Notes under the pieces: model-generated
Databases searched by the model: none
What the model was told of the DNA's origin: nothing
Seen by the model: only the letters and a program-made list of their open reading frames with translations
In this document: positions 33,706 through 43,904 of the stretch, in pieces
How the letters are laid out: each line of letters begins with the position of its first letter
Numbering within the stretch: position 1 is the stretch's first letter
NCBI RefSeq assembly: GCF_002893095.1
Contig: NZ_PKQQ01000001.1
Coordinates: 248,001-312,000 of the forward strand
DNA from: Stenotrophomonas sp. VV52
GTDB taxonomy: Bacteria; Pseudomonadota; Gammaproteobacteria; Xanthomonadales; Xanthomonadaceae
Direction of reading: 5' to 3'
Length of the DNA stretch: 64,000 nucleotides
Program-made: the position numbers and the translations under genes

Positions 33706-35828
33706 GGCCGTTGGGTTCCGGAATGCAGTCCCGTTTCGTGTTGGCGATGGGCGGGGCGATGGTGGTGGTGGTGGCGATCGTGGCCGTGGTGCTGGGGCGC
33801 CAGGCGGCGATGCAGGATGAGGTCAAGAGCCTCAGCGGCAGCGTCATCCATGAGCTGTTCGACCGCAGCGTGCGCAGCCGGGGCGAGGCCCTGGCGCGCG
33901 AGCTGTCCGACGCGCTGGCCAATCCGCTCTATTACAACGACCTGGCCCAGGTCGGTGCGCTGGTGCGCAACACCTCGCGGCAGCAGGTGGTGCGCTATGT
34001 GCTGGTCTTCGACGAAGACGGCAAGCTGATCCACGACGGCAGCACCGAAGTGATCGACTTCGGCAAGACCATGCAGGACCCGCTGGCACCCGGTGCGGTG
34101 GCCGCGCGCAAGCTGGTGGTTCAGGAATCGCCCAAGGTGCTCGACAACGCCATGCCGATCATGGTCGGCAACCAGCGCATCGGCGGGGTCCGCGTCGGCA
34201 TGGCGCTGGACGACGTGCAGGCGATGGAGCAGCGTGCCAACACCACCCTGGGCGAGCGCCTGCAGCAGGTCGGCAAGCGCCACCTGGGCTGGCTGCTGCT
34301 GATGCTCGGGCTGCTGCTGGTGATCGGTGCGATGGTCATCGTCTACGTGCAGCGCACCCTGGTCGCCCCGATCCGCGGCCTGGCCGCAGCGGCGCGCCAG
34401 ATCGAGGCTGGCGACTACCGCCCGCAGCTCAGCCACAACAGCCGCCAGGACGAAGTGGGCGAGCTGGTCCGCGCTTTCGGCCGGATGAGCGAAGCGATTG
34501 CCCGGCATGACCGCGAAGTGCGGCACATGGCCTACACCGACGCCCTGACCGGGCTGACCAACCGGCTGGCGTTCCGCGAGGCGCTGGACCACCGGCTGAT
34601 GGCCGCGCGTGCCTCCGGGCACCGCCTCGGCCTGCTGTTCGCGGACATGGACGACTTCAAGCGGGTCAACGACACGTTGGGCCACGAGGCCGGCGACGAA
34701 GCGCTGCTGCAGTTCGCGCAGCGGATCAGTGCTGCGGTGGCGCAGGCCGGGGGCGATGAAGCGCTGCTGGCGCGGTTCGGTGGCGACGAGTTCGTGATCC
34801 TGATCGGCGACGGCGACGTCGCCGCCGGGGCACGCCAGCTGGCCGAACTGCTGGTGCGCGAACTGAGCAAGCCGCTGGTGGTGCAGGGCAGGGAGCTGTT
34901 CCTGGGGACCTCGATCGGCGTGACCCTGTTCCCCGACGATGCCGCTGACGCCACCACCCTGCTGAAGAATGGCGACATCGCCATGTACCAGGCCAAGGTC
35001 GCCGGCAAGAACTGTTACCGCTACTACAGCCGGGCCATGGACCACGCGGTGGAGCGCCGCGTGCACATGGAGCAGGAGCTGCGCGGCGCGTGGGAGCGCG
35101 GCGAGCTGCGCCTGGTCTACCAGCCGATCTTCCGCACCCGCGACCGCCGCATGGTCGGGGTGGAAGTACTGCTGCGCTGGCAGCACCCGACCCTGGGCAC
35201 CATTCCGCCGTCGGTGTTCATCGAAGTGGCCGAGCAGAGCGGGCTGATCGAAGTGATCGGGCCCAAGGTGCTGCGCGCAGCCTGCATGGAGGCGGTGCAG
35301 TGGCCGCATTCGGTCGACGGCGAAGGGATGTTCGTCTCGGTCAACGTGTCGCCGCGCCAGCTGCGCGGTGGCGAATTGCCCGCGCTGGTGGCCGACTGCC
35401 TGCGCGACACCGGCCTACCGGCCTCGCGGCTGCACCTGGAGCTGACCGAAACGGCGGTGATCGGCGATGAAATGCTGGCCGCAGCGCTGCTGGACAAGCT
35501 GCACCGCACCGGCGTGAAGGTCTGGCTGGACGACTTCGGCACCGGCTTCTCCGGCCTGAGCCACCTGCGCCAGGTGCCGGTGGACGGGGTCAAGATCGAC
35601 AAGAGCTTCGTCGCCGACATGCAGCGCGACCCCGACGACCTGGCCCTGACCACGGCGATCATCGCCATGGCGCATGCATTGGGCATCACGGTCGTGGCCG
35701 AAGGCATCGAACAGGAAGTGCAGTTCGACCTGCTGAGCCAGCGCGGATGTGATTTGGCGCAGGGGTATTGGCTGAGCGTGCCGATCACCGCCACCGAGGT
35801 CGTGGAGATGATTGAATCCGGGCGGTAA
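33702..35828 (+). CDS. Membrane GGDEF-EAL cyclic-di-GMP enzyme
   Basis: Turnover enzyme for cyclic-di-GMP (708 aa). First membrane helix about 12-32, periplasmic domain about 33-190, second helix about 196-217, HAMP, GGDEF (about 275-430) and EAL (about 445-700). The cyclase site RFGGDEF is intact, but the RxxD inhibitory site is absent. EAL residues are EVLLR (variant of EALLR), NVSPRQL, LELTET, DDFGTGFSGL, KIDKSFV and VAEGIE, so phosphodiesterase activity is also possible. Translation is coupled to the binding protein before it, resembling the NspS-MbaA pair of Vibrio cholerae. Confidence 0.93.
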   Translation: MRPLGSGMQSRFVLAMGGAMVVVVAIVAVVLGRQAAMQDEVKSLSGSVIHELFDRSVRSRGEALARELSDALANPLYYNDLAQVGALVRNTSRQQVVRYVLVFDEDGKLIHDGSTEVIDFGKTMQDPLAPGAVAARKLVVQESPKVLDNAMPIMVGNQRIGGVRVGMALDDVQAMEQRANTTLGERLQQVGKRHLGWLLLMLGLLLVIGAMVIVYVQRTLVAPIRGLAAAARQIEAGDYRPQLSHNSRQDEVGELVRAFGRMSEAIARHDREVRHMAYTDALTGLTNRLAFREALDHRLMAARASGHRLGLLFADMDDFKRVNDTLGHEAGDEALLQFAQRISAAVAQAGGDEALLARFGGDEFVILIGDGDVAAGARQLAELLVRELSKPLVVQGRELFLGTSIGVTLFPDDAADATTLLKNGDIAMYQAKVAGKNCYRYYSRAMDHAVERRVHMEQELRGAWERGELRLVYQPIFRTRDRRMVGVEVLLRWQHPTLGTIPPSVFIEVAEQSGLIEVIGPKVLRAACMEAVQWPHSVDGEGMFVSVNVSPRQLRGGELPALVADCLRDTGLPASRLHLELTETAVIGDEMLAAALLDKLHRTGVKVWLDDFGTGFSGLSHLRQVPVDGVKIDKSFVADMQRDPDDLALTTAIIAMAHALGITVVAEGIEQEVQFDLLSQRGCDLAQGYWLSVPITATEVVEMIESGR

Positions 35829-35843
35829 ACGCCCGTAATCGGT

Positions 35844-35895
35844 GTAACCGCCAACGGCGGTTACCTACGCAAACGCCCCGTCATACGGGGCGTTT
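35844..35895. terminator. Two hairpins at the convergent GGDEF-EAL/epmB junction
   Basis: GTAACCGCC-AAC-GGCGGTTAC (35844-35864) resembles a REP; AAACGCCCCG-TCATA-CGGGGCGTTT (35871-35895) is a terminator-like stem whose loop contains the epmB stop codon. Both genes can use it; T runs are short. Confidence 0.6.
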
Positions 35896-36909
35896 GCTGG
35901 CATCCCCGGAAATCTCCCGCACCAATTTCGGCACCAGGTATCCCGACAACCGCACAGTCAATTGCGCATGCAGCGCCTTGGCGGTGTCATCGTCCACTTC
36001 GAAATGCGCCACGCCCTGTACCCGGTCCACCTGGTACAGGTAATACGGCAGCACGCCCGCCGCAAAACTGCGTTCGCTCAGGTCCTGCAGCGCCTGCAGC
36101 GAATCATTCACCCCGCGCAGCAGCACCGCTTGGTTGAGCAGGGTGGCGCCGGCACCGCGCAGGCGCGCCATCGCCGCGTCCACCGAACCATCAAATTCAT
36201 TGGCGTGGTTGGCGTGGATCACGAACGCCACCGGCCACGGCAGCCCGGCGATCCACTGCGCCAGCTCGTCATCGACGCGCTCAGGCAGCACCACCGGCAG
36301 GCGGCTGTGGATGCGCAGCCGGCGCAGGTGCGGAATCTGCTTCAGCGCCTGGGTCAGCTCGACCAGCTTGTGGGTGGCCAGCGACAGCGGGTCGCCGCCG
36401 GACAGGATCACCTCGTCGATACCTGGGTCATGTGCGATGGCGTCCACCGCCTCGCGCCAGCCCTCGCGGGCCGCGTTCTCGGTGCCATAGTCGAAATGGC
36501 GGCGGAAGCAGTAGCGGCAGTTGATCGCGCAGCTGCCGGTGGTCACCAGCAGGGCCCGGCCGTGGTACTTCTGGATCACCCCGGTGGCCTTGCGCGCCAG
36601 CCCGTCGCCCACCGCGTCCAGGGTGAAGCCGGGCGCATGCTGCAGCTCGTCGGTCACCGGCAGCACCTGGCGCAGCAGCGGGTCATGGCGGTCGCCCTTG
36701 CGCATCCGGGAAATGAAGCCCTGCGGCACCCGCACCGCGAACTGTGCGGCAGCCTCGCCGGAGATCGGCAGCGCGTCCGGGTCCAGCCCCAACTGTTCCA
36801 GCAGGGCCCGCGGGTCGCGGACCGCCTCGCGCCACAGCTGCTGCCAGCGGACGGGGGTGGGCAGGGGCGTGGCGGAAAGCTGCATGGAATGGGGGCCTGC
36901 GGTTATCAT
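35881..36909 (-). CDS. epmB: EF-P beta-lysylation protein EpmB (lysine 2,3-aminomutase-like)
   Basis: Radical SAM/PLP enzyme that converts alpha-lysine to beta-lysine for EF-P modification (342 aa). Radical SAM cluster [15 protein letters not shown]-type LSGGDPLSL, the NHANEFD segment and LLRGVNDS are seen. Start at 36909 follows a TAGAAT -10-like box and a GGAAAGG site; Met at 36885 is an alternative. It is divergent from efp, its substrate, 69 bp away. epmA, the ligase that attaches the lysine, is not in the window. Confidence 0.92.
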   Translation of the reverse strand: MITAGPHSMQLSATPLPTPVRWQQLWREAVRDPRALLEQLGLDPDALPISGEAAAQFAVRVPQGFISRMRKGDRHDPLLRQVLPVTDELQHAPGFTLDAVGDGLARKATGVIQKYHGRALLVTTGSCAINCRYCFRRHFDYGTENAAREGWREAVDAIAHDPGIDEVILSGGDPLSLATHKLVELTQALKQIPHLRRLRIHSRLPVVLPERVDDELAQWIAGLPWPVAFVIHANHANEFDGSVDAAMARLRGAGATLLNQAVLLRGVNDSLQALQDLSERSFAAGVLPYYLYQVDRVQGVAHFEVDDDTAKALHAQLTVRLSGYLVPKLVREISGDASKRPV

Positions 36910-36978
36910 AGGGAAAGCCTTTCCATTCTATCCGGCTCGCCGCGCCCGCGCGGCGTTTGCCCATTCAGGAGTTTCAGC

Positions 36979-37548
36979 ATGGCCACTGTTGGCATGAACG
37001 ACGTCAAGAACGGGATGAAGATCCTGGTCAACAATGAACCGGCGGTCATCACCGAGACCGAGTACGTCAAGCCGGGCAAGGGCCAAGCCTTCACCCGCAT
37101 GAAGTACCGCTTCATCAAGTCGGGCCGCGTGGTCGAAATGACCATGAAGGCGACCGATGACGTGGAGAAGGCCGACGTTGTCGACACCAACATGAACTAC
37201 ATGTACACCGACGGCGAGTACTGGCACTTCATGGACCCGGAGTCCTTCGAGCAGGTCCAGGCCACCAAGGCCGGCATGGGCGGCGCCGACAAGTGGCTGA
37301 AGGGCGAAGAGTCCTGCATCGTCACCCTGTGGAACGGCGAGCCGATCTTCGTGCAGCCGCCGAACTTCGTGGAACTGAAGATCACCGAAACCGACCCGGG
37401 CGTCCGTGGCGACACCTCCGGCGGCGGCGGCAAGCCGGCCACCCTGGAAACCGGCGCCGTGGTCCGCGTGCCGCTGTTCGTCAACCAGGATGAAATCATC
37501 AAGGTCGACACCCGCTCGGGCGAATACTCCGCACGCGCTGCGAAGTAA
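36979..37548 (+). CDS. efp: Translation elongation factor P
   Basis: Relieves ribosome stalling at polyproline (188 aa, full length). The modification site is Lys34 in [10 protein letters not shown], which matches the beta-lysylated type and fits the neighbouring epmB. The three OB-like domains run from [14 protein letters not shown] through [20 protein letters not shown] to the end. Strong CAGGAG ribosome site. Epm-type EF-P is needed here by proline-rich proteins such as the amidase linker. Confidence 0.97.
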   Translation: MATVGMNDVKNGMKILVNNEPAVITETEYVKPGKGQAFTRMKYRFIKSGRVVEMTMKATDDVEKADVVDTNMNYMYTDGEYWHFMDPESFEQVQATKAGMGGADKWLKGEESCIVTLWNGEPIFVQPPNFVELKITETDPGVRGDTSGGGGKPATLETGAVVRVPLFVNQDEIIKVDTRSGEYSARAAK

Positions 37549-37633
37549 TTCGACCGACGGTCGAATTACGGGTAGCGCCGGCCGCTGGCCGGCCCACGGA
37601 TCGCCTGGGCCGGCCAACGGCCGGCGCTACCCA
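37545..37633. repeat. Hairpin at efp stop followed by an inverted SMAG/REP pair
   Basis: GTAATTCGACC-GAC-GGTCGAATTAC (37545-37569) includes the efp stop codon and is terminator-like without a T tract. It is followed by GGTAGCGCCGGCCGCTGGCC (from 37571) and its inverted partner ending CCGGCGCTACC (to 37632), a REP doublet. Confidence 0.7.
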
Positions 37634-37691
37634 CCCCGAACAACCGCGGTGATTCGCATTGCCGGATCGCCGAGATCCCAAGCGAGCCCGC

Positions 37692-39032
37692 ATGACCGAC
37701 ACCCCCCGCATTCCCGAACCCTGTGACCTGCTGATCGAAGCCGGCTACGTGGTCCCGATCGAACCGCATGCGGTGGTGCTGGAAGACCATGCCGTGGCCG
37801 TGCGCGGCAGCGAAATCGTCGCGATCCTGCCCCGTGCCGAGGCCCGTTCGCGCTTCGCCCCGAAGCAGACCGTCTCGCGCCCGGACGCGGCGCTGATGCC
37901 CGGCCTGGTCAACGCGCACACCCACAACCCGATGACCCTGCTGCGCGGCGTTGCCGACGACCTGCCGCTGATGGTGTGGCTGCAGCAGCATATCTGGCCG
38001 GTGGAAGCGGCGGTGATCGGCCCCGAATTCGTCGCCGACGGCACCACCCTGGCTATTGCCGAAATGCTGCGCGGTGGCACCACCTGCGCCAACGAAAACT
38101 ACTTCTTCGCCGACGTCCAGGCCGCCGTGTACAAGCAGCACGGGTTCCGTGCGCTGGTCGGCGCGGTGATCATCGATTTCCCGACCGCCTGGGCCAAGAG
38201 CGACGACGAGTACTTCGCCAAGGCCGGCGAACTGCACGACCAGTGGCGCAACGACCCGCTGATCGGCACCTCGTTCGCCCCGCACGCGCCGTACACCGTC
38301 AACGACGCCAACTTCGAACGCGTGCGCATGCTGTCCGACCAGCTGGACATGCAGGTGCACCTGCACACGCATGAAACCGCGCAGGAGATCAGCGACTCGA
38401 TCAAGCTGCACGGCCAGCGCCCGCTGGCGCGCCTGGACCGCCTGGGCCTGGTCAACGACCGCCTGATCGCGGTGCACATGACCCAGTTGACCGAAGCGGA
38501 AATCCACCTGTGCGCCGAGCGCGGCGTCAGCGTGGTGCATTGCCCCGAATCCAACCTGAAGCTGGCGTCGGGCTTCTGCCCGGCCTGCGCGTTGCAGCGC
38601 GCCGGGGTCAACCTGGCGATCGGCACCGACGGCTGCGCCAGCAACAACGACCTGGACATGTTCAGCGAGAACCGCACCGCGGCGATCCTGGCCAAGGCCG
38701 TGGCCAACGACGCCACCGCGCTGGACGCGGCGACCACGCTGCGCGCGGCCACCCTGGGTGGCGCCCGCGCGCTGGGCTTCGGCGACCGCATCGGCTCGAT
38801 CGAAGTGGGCAAGCAGGCCGACCTGGTCTGCGTGGACCTCTCGGCGCTGGAAACCCAGCCGCTGCACCACGTGCTTTCGCAGCTGGTGTACGCCGCCGGC
38901 CGCCACCAGGTCAGCGACGTGTGGATCGCCGGGCAGCCCAAGCTGGTCCAGCGCGAGCTGGTCGGCATGGACACTGCCGCCCTCGTGGCCAACGCCCGCC
39001 AGTGGCGCGAGCGCATCCGCCACGTCCGCTAA
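37692..39032 (+). CDS. mtaD: TRZ/ATZ amidohydrolase, methylthioadenosine/adenosylhomocysteine deaminase type
   Basis: Metal-dependent deaminase of 446 aa. Metal ligands: HTHNP near residue 76, LHTHET, and [23 protein letters not shown] and [16 protein letters not shown] are the flanking beta-sandwich. [11 protein letters not shown] and the HAPYTVND substrate loop suit the MtaD/SahD group, which deaminates S-adenosylhomocysteine and 5'-methylthioadenosine. It is followed by ubiG, a SAM-dependent methyltransferase, at 16 bp, so adenosylhomocysteine removal may be linked. Confidence 0.85.
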   Translation: MTDTPRIPEPCDLLIEAGYVVPIEPHAVVLEDHAVAVRGSEIVAILPRAEARSRFAPKQTVSRPDAALMPGLVNAHTHNPMTLLRGVADDLPLMVWLQQHIWPVEAAVIGPEFVADGTTLAIAEMLRGGTTCANENYFFADVQAAVYKQHGFRALVGAVIIDFPTAWAKSDDEYFAKAGELHDQWRNDPLIGTSFAPHAPYTVNDANFERVRMLSDQLDMQVHLHTHETAQEISDSIKLHGQRPLARLDRLGLVNDRLIAVHMTQLTEAEIHLCAERGVSVVHCPESNLKLASGFCPACALQRAGVNLAIGTDGCASNNDLDMFSENRTAAILAKAVANDATALDAATTLRAATLGGARALGFGDRIGSIEVGKQADLVCVDLSALETQPLHHVLSQLVYAAGRHQVSDVWIAGQPKLVQRELVGMDTAALVANARQWRERIRHVR

Positions 39033-39048
39033 ACGTTTGAGGACCCCC

Positions 39049-39780
39049 ATGAACGCTCCCCACGCTTCCACCAATTTCGACCAGGCCGAACTGGACAAGT
39101 TCGCCGCGCTCGCCAACCGCTGGTGGGACGCCGACGGCCCGCAGAAGCCGCTGCATGCGCTCAACCCGGTGCGCCTGAAGTACGTGGCCGACCGCGCACC
39201 GCTGCGCGGCGCGCGCGTGCTCGACATCGGCTGCGGTGGCGGCCTGCTCAGCGAGGCGCTGGCCCAGGCTGGTGCCGACGTGACCGCCATCGACCTGGCT
39301 CCCGAGCTGGTCAAGGTGGCGCGCCTGCACGGGCTGGAGTCGGGCGTGAGCGTGGACTACCGCGTGCAGGCTGCGGAAGACCTGGCCGCCGAACAGCCCG
39401 GCAGTTTCGACGTGGTCACCTGCATGGAAATGCTGGAGCACGTGCCGGACCCGGGCGCGATCATCGCCGCCTGCCACCGCCTGCTCAAGCCCGGCGGCCA
39501 GCTGTTCCTGTCCACCATCAACCGCACCCCGGCCGCGTTCGCGGTGGCCATCGTCGGCGCGGAGTACGTGGCGCGCCTGCTGCCCAAGGGCACGCACCAT
39601 TACCAGGACTTCATCAAGCCGGCCGAGCTGGGCAGGTGGCTGCGCGAGGCCGACTTCAATCTGCGCGATGTCAGCGGCATGGCCTACGAGCCGTGGCGCA
39701 ACCGCGCGCGCTTGAGCTCGCGGACCGACATCAACTACCTGGCCCATGCGGTCAAGCCGGAAGACCGCGCCGGTGTCTGA
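39049..39780 (+). CDS. ubiG: Ubiquinone biosynthesis O-methyltransferase UbiG
   Basis: Performs both O-methylations in ubiquinone synthesis (243 aa). [20 protein letters not shown] is the UbiG-specific N-terminal signature; the SAM site is [13 protein letters not shown], then [10 protein letters not shown], and the membrane-binding insert [13 protein letters not shown]. It overlaps the next gene slightly. Confidence 0.96.
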   Translation: MNAPHASTNFDQAELDKFAALANRWWDADGPQKPLHALNPVRLKYVADRAPLRGARVLDIGCGGGLLSEALAQAGADVTAIDLAPELVKVARLHGLESGVSVDYRVQAAEDLAAEQPGSFDVVTCMEMLEHVPDPGAIIAACHRLLKPGGQLFLSTINRTPAAFAVAIVGAEYVARLLPKGTHHYQDFIKPAELGRWLREADFNLRDVSGMAYEPWRNRARLSSRTDINYLAHAVKPEDRAGV

Positions 39781-40474
39781 GATTGACCCGACCGCTGCGG
39801 CATTTCCTGCCGCCGTCCTGTTCGACCTCGACGGCACGCTGCTCGACAGTGCGCCGGACATGCTGGCCACCGCCAACGCCATGCTGGACGCGCGCGGTCG
39901 CGCGCCGATCACGCTGGACGCACTGCGCCCGGTGGTGTCCAAAGGCGCCCGGGCCATGGTCTCGGTCGCATTCCCCGAGCTGGAGCAGGCACCACGCGAT
40001 GCGCTGATTCCCGAATTCCTGCAGCGCTATGAAGCATTGATCGGCCAGCACGCGGTGCTGTTCGAAGGCGTGGCCGGCATGCTGGACGCGCTGGAAGCCG
40101 CTGGCTGCGTGTGGGGCATCGTCACCAACAAGCCCGAATACCTGGCACGGCTGATCCTGCCGCAGCTGGGCTGGGAAACGCGCTGCGCGGTGCTGATCGG
40201 CGGCGACACCCTGGCCCAGCGCAAGCCGCACCCGCTGCCGCTGCTGGCCGCCGCCGAGCGCATGCAGATCGACCCGGCCACCTGCATCTACGTCGGCGAC
40301 GACGAGCGCGACATCGTCGCCGCCAACGCCGCCGGCATGGCCTCGGTAGCCGCGCTGTGGGGCTACCGCCTCGACGAAGACAATCCGCTGGCCTGGGGCG
40401 CCGAGGTCATGGTCGAACAGCCTGCCGAGCTGCAGCACGCGCGCGCCTGGCCGGCGGCAAGGAACCCGCAATGA
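39773..40474 (+). CDS. gph: Phosphoglycolate phosphatase-like HAD hydrolase
   Basis: HAD-superfamily phosphatase (about 233 aa from the GTG at 39773; an ATG at 39746 would add nine residues). Motif [14 protein letters not shown], motif [12 protein letters not shown], motif III KPHP and motif [11 protein letters not shown] are intact with the C1 cap of Gph/MupP proteins. Next to ubiG in many gammaproteobacteria, where the homologue has also been shown to act as a MurNAc-6-phosphate phosphatase. The next start (ATGA) overlaps its stop. Confidence 0.88.
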   Translation: MSEIDPTAAAFPAAVLFDLDGTLLDSAPDMLATANAMLDARGRAPITLDALRPVVSKGARAMVSVAFPELEQAPRDALIPEFLQRYEALIGQHAVLFEGVAGMLDALEAAGCVWGIVTNKPEYLARLILPQLGWETRCAVLIGGDTLAQRKPHPLPLLAAAERMQIDPATCIYVGDDERDIVAANAAGMASVAALWGYRLDEDNPLAWGAEVMVEQPAELQHARAWPAARNPQ

Positions 40475-41178
40475 CCACCTCCACCGCCCTCGACAGCTTC
40501 CTCGACAAATGGCGCACCCGCTGGCCGGAATGGCAGGTCGCCGAACCGTTCGTGCCCGAAGCCCAGCGCACGCTGGTGGTGGCCTGGTTCTCGCTGCTGC
40601 AGGAATTCGACGACATCCTCAACACCAGCGGCGACCCGATGCCGGCCGACGCCAAGCTGGCGTGGTGGGGCGAGGAACTGCGCAGCTGGTCCGCGCAGCG
40701 CTCGCGGCATCCGCTGGGGCGGATGCTCGAGCCGGTACGCGCACCGTGGGCGGAACTGGCGCAGGCATTGCCGGACCTGATCGAAGCCCGTGCGGTGCCG
40801 GTCGACCCGGCCCAGGCGCAACGCGCGCTGCAGGCCTATGGCGCGGCGGTGGCGGCGGTGGAAGCAGTGATGTTCGACACCCCCGCGCGTGGCGATGTCG
40901 CCACCCCGGTGGTGCTGCAGACCCTGGCCCAGCGCCTGCACGAAGCCGGCGTGGCCGCCGTGCCGCGTTCGCTGCTGGCCGACGACGACGGCAATGCCAC
41001 CCATCGCTGGGGCCAGCAGCTGCTGCGGAACTGGCCGGCCCGCGTCGCCGGCCCGCGTCCGCGCCGCCTGTACGCCTCGCTCGCGCGCACCCGCCAGCAG
41101 GCGTGGTCGCAGGGGCAGGAGCTCAAAGCGACGCCCGTGAGGACGCTGCTGCGCACTTGGTGGGCAGCACGGGGGTAA
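40471..41178 (+). CDS. Squalene/phytoene synthase-like helical protein, function unknown
   Basis: A helical protein of 235 aa. EFDDILNTSGDP and KLAWWGEELRSW resemble the first Asp-rich/substrate region of head-to-head prenyl synthases. The second Asp-rich motif is degenerate or missing, so catalysis is doubtful. ATG overlaps the gph stop; AAGGA ribosome site. It may be a scaffold or assembly factor derived from the prenyl-synthase fold (as NDUFAF6 is), but this is inference. Confidence 0.6.
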   Translation: MTTSTALDSFLDKWRTRWPEWQVAEPFVPEAQRTLVVAWFSLLQEFDDILNTSGDPMPADAKLAWWGEELRSWSAQRSRHPLGRMLEPVRAPWAELAQALPDLIEARAVPVDPAQAQRALQAYGAAVAAVEAVMFDTPARGDVATPVVLQTLAQRLHEAGVAAVPRSLLADDDGNATHRWGQQLLRNWPARVAGPRPRRLYASLARTRQQAWSQGQELKATPVRTLLRTWWAARG

Positions 41179-41216
41179 CGCGACATCCGTTCATGCGTGC
41201 AATCGCACGCATCGCC

Positions 41217-41363
41217 GGTAGGGTCGCATCCCGATCGACCGCCGATGCCTGTGCATCGTTCTGTTGGGGCATGACCTCTGATCGGAACGCGCCCTTCGGT
41301 TTGGGTCATGCGTTCGTCGCACCGATCACCGTTATCGGCGGCCGTTTGGGAACCGGCCCTACC
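41217..41363. repeat. 147-bp element with terminal inverted repeats (complete copy 2)
   Basis: Begins GGTAGGGTCGCATCCCGATC and ends GTTTGGGAACCGGCCCTACC. Length equals the copy at 6840-6986. Internally GGGGCATGACCTCTGATCGG and GGGTCATGCGTTCGTCG relate to the same modules. It fills most of the 222-bp gap between convergent genes. Confidence 0.6.
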
Positions 41364-41400
41364 GGCGACCCGTCGACGACGTATCGGATGGGGCGCGGCG

Positions 41401-42246
41401 TCACCGGTTGCGCTCCAGCACCAACAGCGGATCAATCCGCGTGTCGAACCAGTTCATGCCCCAATGCAGGTGCGGGCCGGTGGCACGGCCGGTGGCGCCG
41501 ACGGCGGCGATCACCTGGCCCTGTTCGACCCGGTCGCCCACCTTCACGTCGATCCGCGACAGGTGCAGGAAGTTCGAGCTGATCCCGAACCCGTGGTCGA
41601 GCAGCAAGGTGCCGCCGGTCAGGTAAAGATCCGGGCCGGCAAACGTCACCACACCGGCAGCCGGCGCCTTCACCGGCGTACCGGTCGGCACCGCGATATC
41701 CATGCCCGAATGCCCCGAACCGGGCTGGCCGTTGTACACCCGCGCATTGCCGAAGCGACCGCTGATCCGTCCCTGCACCGGCCAGATGAAGGCCTGCGCG
41801 AAATCGGTGCGGTTGTCGTCGCGCGCACGCGCGGCGGTGACCTGTGCCTGTTCGCGCTTGATCCGTTCGGCAATGGCCGGCGGCGGGTTCACGGTCTTGG
41901 GCGGCACGCCGTTGACGCGCTCCACTGGCCAGTCGCGCGGGGTCACCGCGATGCTCACCGTTTCGCTGCCGCCATCGGGGCGCTGCACCTGCACCTGCAG
42001 CGGTCCCTGCGCGTCGCGGCCGATCCCGAACACCACGCTGCCATAGCCGCTCACCCGCAGCGTGCGCCCGTCATAGCGGACCACGCTGCCGGCCGGCACC
42101 TTGCCGATCACCATCGCACCCTGCGAAGCGCTGGCCGGGAACACCACGCGCGCATCGGCCTGGGCCTCGGCGGGCGAGGGCAGCAGGCCGAGCGTTGCGA
42201 TCGGGGCCAGGGCCAGCAGGCCCAGGCCCAGTACGCGTGCCCGCAT
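41401..42246 (-). CDS. M23-family peptidoglycan metallopeptidase
   Basis: Exported endopeptidase-like protein of 281 aa (signal peptide about 1-29, AEAQA). A central beta domain precedes the LytM/M23 domain: HSGMDIAVPTGTPV (His and Asp ligands), then HLSRIDVKVGD and HLHWGMNWF (HxH). All four zinc-site residues are present, so it is probably active on peptide cross-links. Its start overlaps the end of pyrC. Confidence 0.9.
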   Translation of the reverse strand: MRARVLGLGLLALAPIATLGLLPSPAEAQADARVVFPASASQGAMVIGKVPAGSVVRYDGRTLRVSGYGSVVFGIGRDAQGPLQVQVQRPDGGSETVSIAVTPRDWPVERVNGVPPKTVNPPPAIAERIKREQAQVTAARARDDNRTDFAQAFIWPVQGRISGRFGNARVYNGQPGSGHSGMDIAVPTGTPVKAPAAGVVTFAGPDLYLTGGTLLLDHGFGISSNFLHLSRIDVKVGDRVEQGQVIAAVGATGRATGPHLHWGMNWFDTRIDPLLVLERNR

Positions 42247-43592
42247 CAGCGGTCGTAGCTCATGCGCTGGCCGTTCGGCGCGCCCACCAGCTGGGTGCCG
42301 TCCCAGGCCAGCTGGCCGTTGACCCAGGTCGAGGCGATCCGCGAGCGGAAGGTCATGCCCTCGAACGGGGACCAGCCGCACTTGGAGAGCACGTCTTCGC
42401 GCTTCACGGTGAACGGCACGTCTTCCACCAGCACCAGGTCGGCCCAGTAGCCTTCGCGCAGGTAGCCGCGCTGGCTCACGTCGAACAGCTGGGCCGGGGC
42501 GTGCGCGAACTTCTGCACCACCTGGGTGATCTCCAGCTTGCCCTCATGCACCAGTTCCAGTGCCGCCACCAGCGCGTACTGCACCAGCGGCAGGCCCGAC
42601 GGCGCCTGCGGGTACGGCTTCTGCTTCTCTTCCCAGGTGTGCGGGGCGTGGTCGGTGGCGAGCACGTCGATCACGTCCTCGGCCACCGCGCGGGTCAGCG
42701 CCTCGCGGTCGCTGGCTTCCTTGATCGCCGGGTTGCACTTGATCAGGTTGCCCAGCCGCGCGTAGTCGCTGCGGTCGAAGCGCAGGAAGTGGATGCAGGT
42801 TTCGGCGGTGATCTGCTTGCGGCTGCCGTCGGCGCGCACCAGCGGGCCCTTCTCGAACAGCGACAGCTCGTCGGCGGTGGAAATGTGCAGCACGTGCAGG
42901 CGGGTGCCGTGCTTCTTCGCCAGCGAAACGGCCAGCACCGACGACTTCAGGCAGGCCTCGCGCGAACGGATGTCCGGGTGCTGCTCCGCGCTCAGCGCAT
43001 CGCCGTACTTCTCGGCGTACACCTTGGCGTTGGCGTCGATCATCGGCGTGTCTTCGCAGTGCGTGATGATCGGGGTCGGCGCGAACTTGAAGATCGCGTC
43101 CAGCGTCTCCGGGTTGTCGACCAGCATGTTGCCGGTGGAGGCGCCCATGAACACCTTGACGCCCGGCGTGGTCAGCGGGTCGATCAGTTTGACGTCTTCC
43201 AGGTTGTCGTTGCTGGCGCCCATGTAGAAGCCGTAGTTGGCGCGCGCACGGCCAGCCGCGGAGTCGTACTTGGCCTGCAGGGCCGCCGCGTTGAGGGTCG
43301 GCGGGTTGGTGTTGGGCATGTCCATGAAGCTGGTCAGGCCCCCGGCCACGGCCGCGGCCGACTCGGTGGCGATGTCGCCCTTGTGGGTCAGGCCCGGTTC
43401 GCGGAAGTGGACCTGGTCGTCGATCATCCCGGGCAGCAGCCAGCGCCCGGCCGCGTCGACCACCTGGTCGCCGCCCTGCGGCTGCAGGCCGGTGCCGATC
43501 TGCGCGATGCGGCCGTTTTCGATGCGCAGGTCGCCGTTGAAGACGCGGCCTTCGTTGACCATGCGGGCGTTGACGATGAGCGTGGAGGGCAT
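42246..43592 (-). CDS. pyrC: Dihydroorotase
   Basis: Third step of pyrimidine synthesis (448 aa, long class I type). Metal site DDQVHFREPGLTHKGD, the likely carbamylated lysine in GVKVFMGAS, histidines in ITHCEDTP and HISTADE, and ATDHAPHTWEEK. The protein is in the AllB/PyrC superfamily; the DxVHFREPG and DHAPH motifs support a dihydroorotase rather than allantoinase. Confidence 0.9.
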   Translation of the reverse strand: MPSTLIVNARMVNEGRVFNGDLRIENGRIAQIGTGLQPQGGDQVVDAAGRWLLPGMIDDQVHFREPGLTHKGDIATESAAAVAGGLTSFMDMPNTNPPTLNAAALQAKYDSAAGRARANYGFYMGASNDNLEDVKLIDPLTTPGVKVFMGASTGNMLVDNPETLDAIFKFAPTPIITHCEDTPMIDANAKVYAEKYGDALSAEQHPDIRSREACLKSSVLAVSLAKKHGTRLHVLHISTADELSLFEKGPLVRADGSRKQITAETCIHFLRFDRSDYARLGNLIKCNPAIKEASDREALTRAVAEDVIDVLATDHAPHTWEEKQKPYPQAPSGLPLVQYALVAALELVHEGKLEITQVVQKFAHAPAQLFDVSQRGYLREGYWADLVLVEDVPFTVKREDVLSKCGWSPFEGMTFRSRIASTWVNGQLAWDGTQLVGAPNGQRMSYDR

Positions 43593-43593
43593 T

Positions 43594-43848
43594 TCAGTGT
43601 TTTCCTGTGCAGCGGCAATCGGCGTGCGCGGTGCGCGGCGGCACCTCGTCCACGCCACCGGGATGGAAGGGATGGCAGCGCCCCAGCCGGCGCGCGGCCA
43701 GCCAGCTGCCGCGCGCGGGACCATGCGTGGCGATGGCCTGCATGGCGTATTCAGAACAACTGGGCACGAACCGGCAGCGCGGCCCGAGCAGGGGGCTGAT
43801 GAAGCGCTTGTAGAAGCGCAACAGGGCGATGAGCAGGTGGGAGATCAC
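43594..43848 (-). CDS. yidD: Membrane protein insertion efficiency factor YidD
   Basis: Small protein (84 aa) that helps YidC-dependent membrane insertion. Signature [20 protein letters not shown] and [20 protein letters not shown], then [17 protein letters not shown]. It usually sits between rnpA and yidC; here it is one base upstream of pyrC, so it has been relocated. Confidence 0.95.
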   Translation of the reverse strand: MISHLLIALLRFYKRFISPLLGPRCRFVPSCSEYAMQAIATHGPARGSWLAARRLGRCHPFHPGGVDEVPPRTAHADCRCTGKH

Positions 43849-43904
43849 CCCCCAATCTTAGAGCAGTTGGCATGAAGGCCGCATTTGTCGCAGGATGGGG
43901 TGTT

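Noticed and set aside
39746-39772. ATG start for gph inside ubiG
   Set aside because: The added residues (MRSSRKTAP) are not family-like, and the GTG at 39773 has a better upstream GGAAGA; kept only as an alternative.
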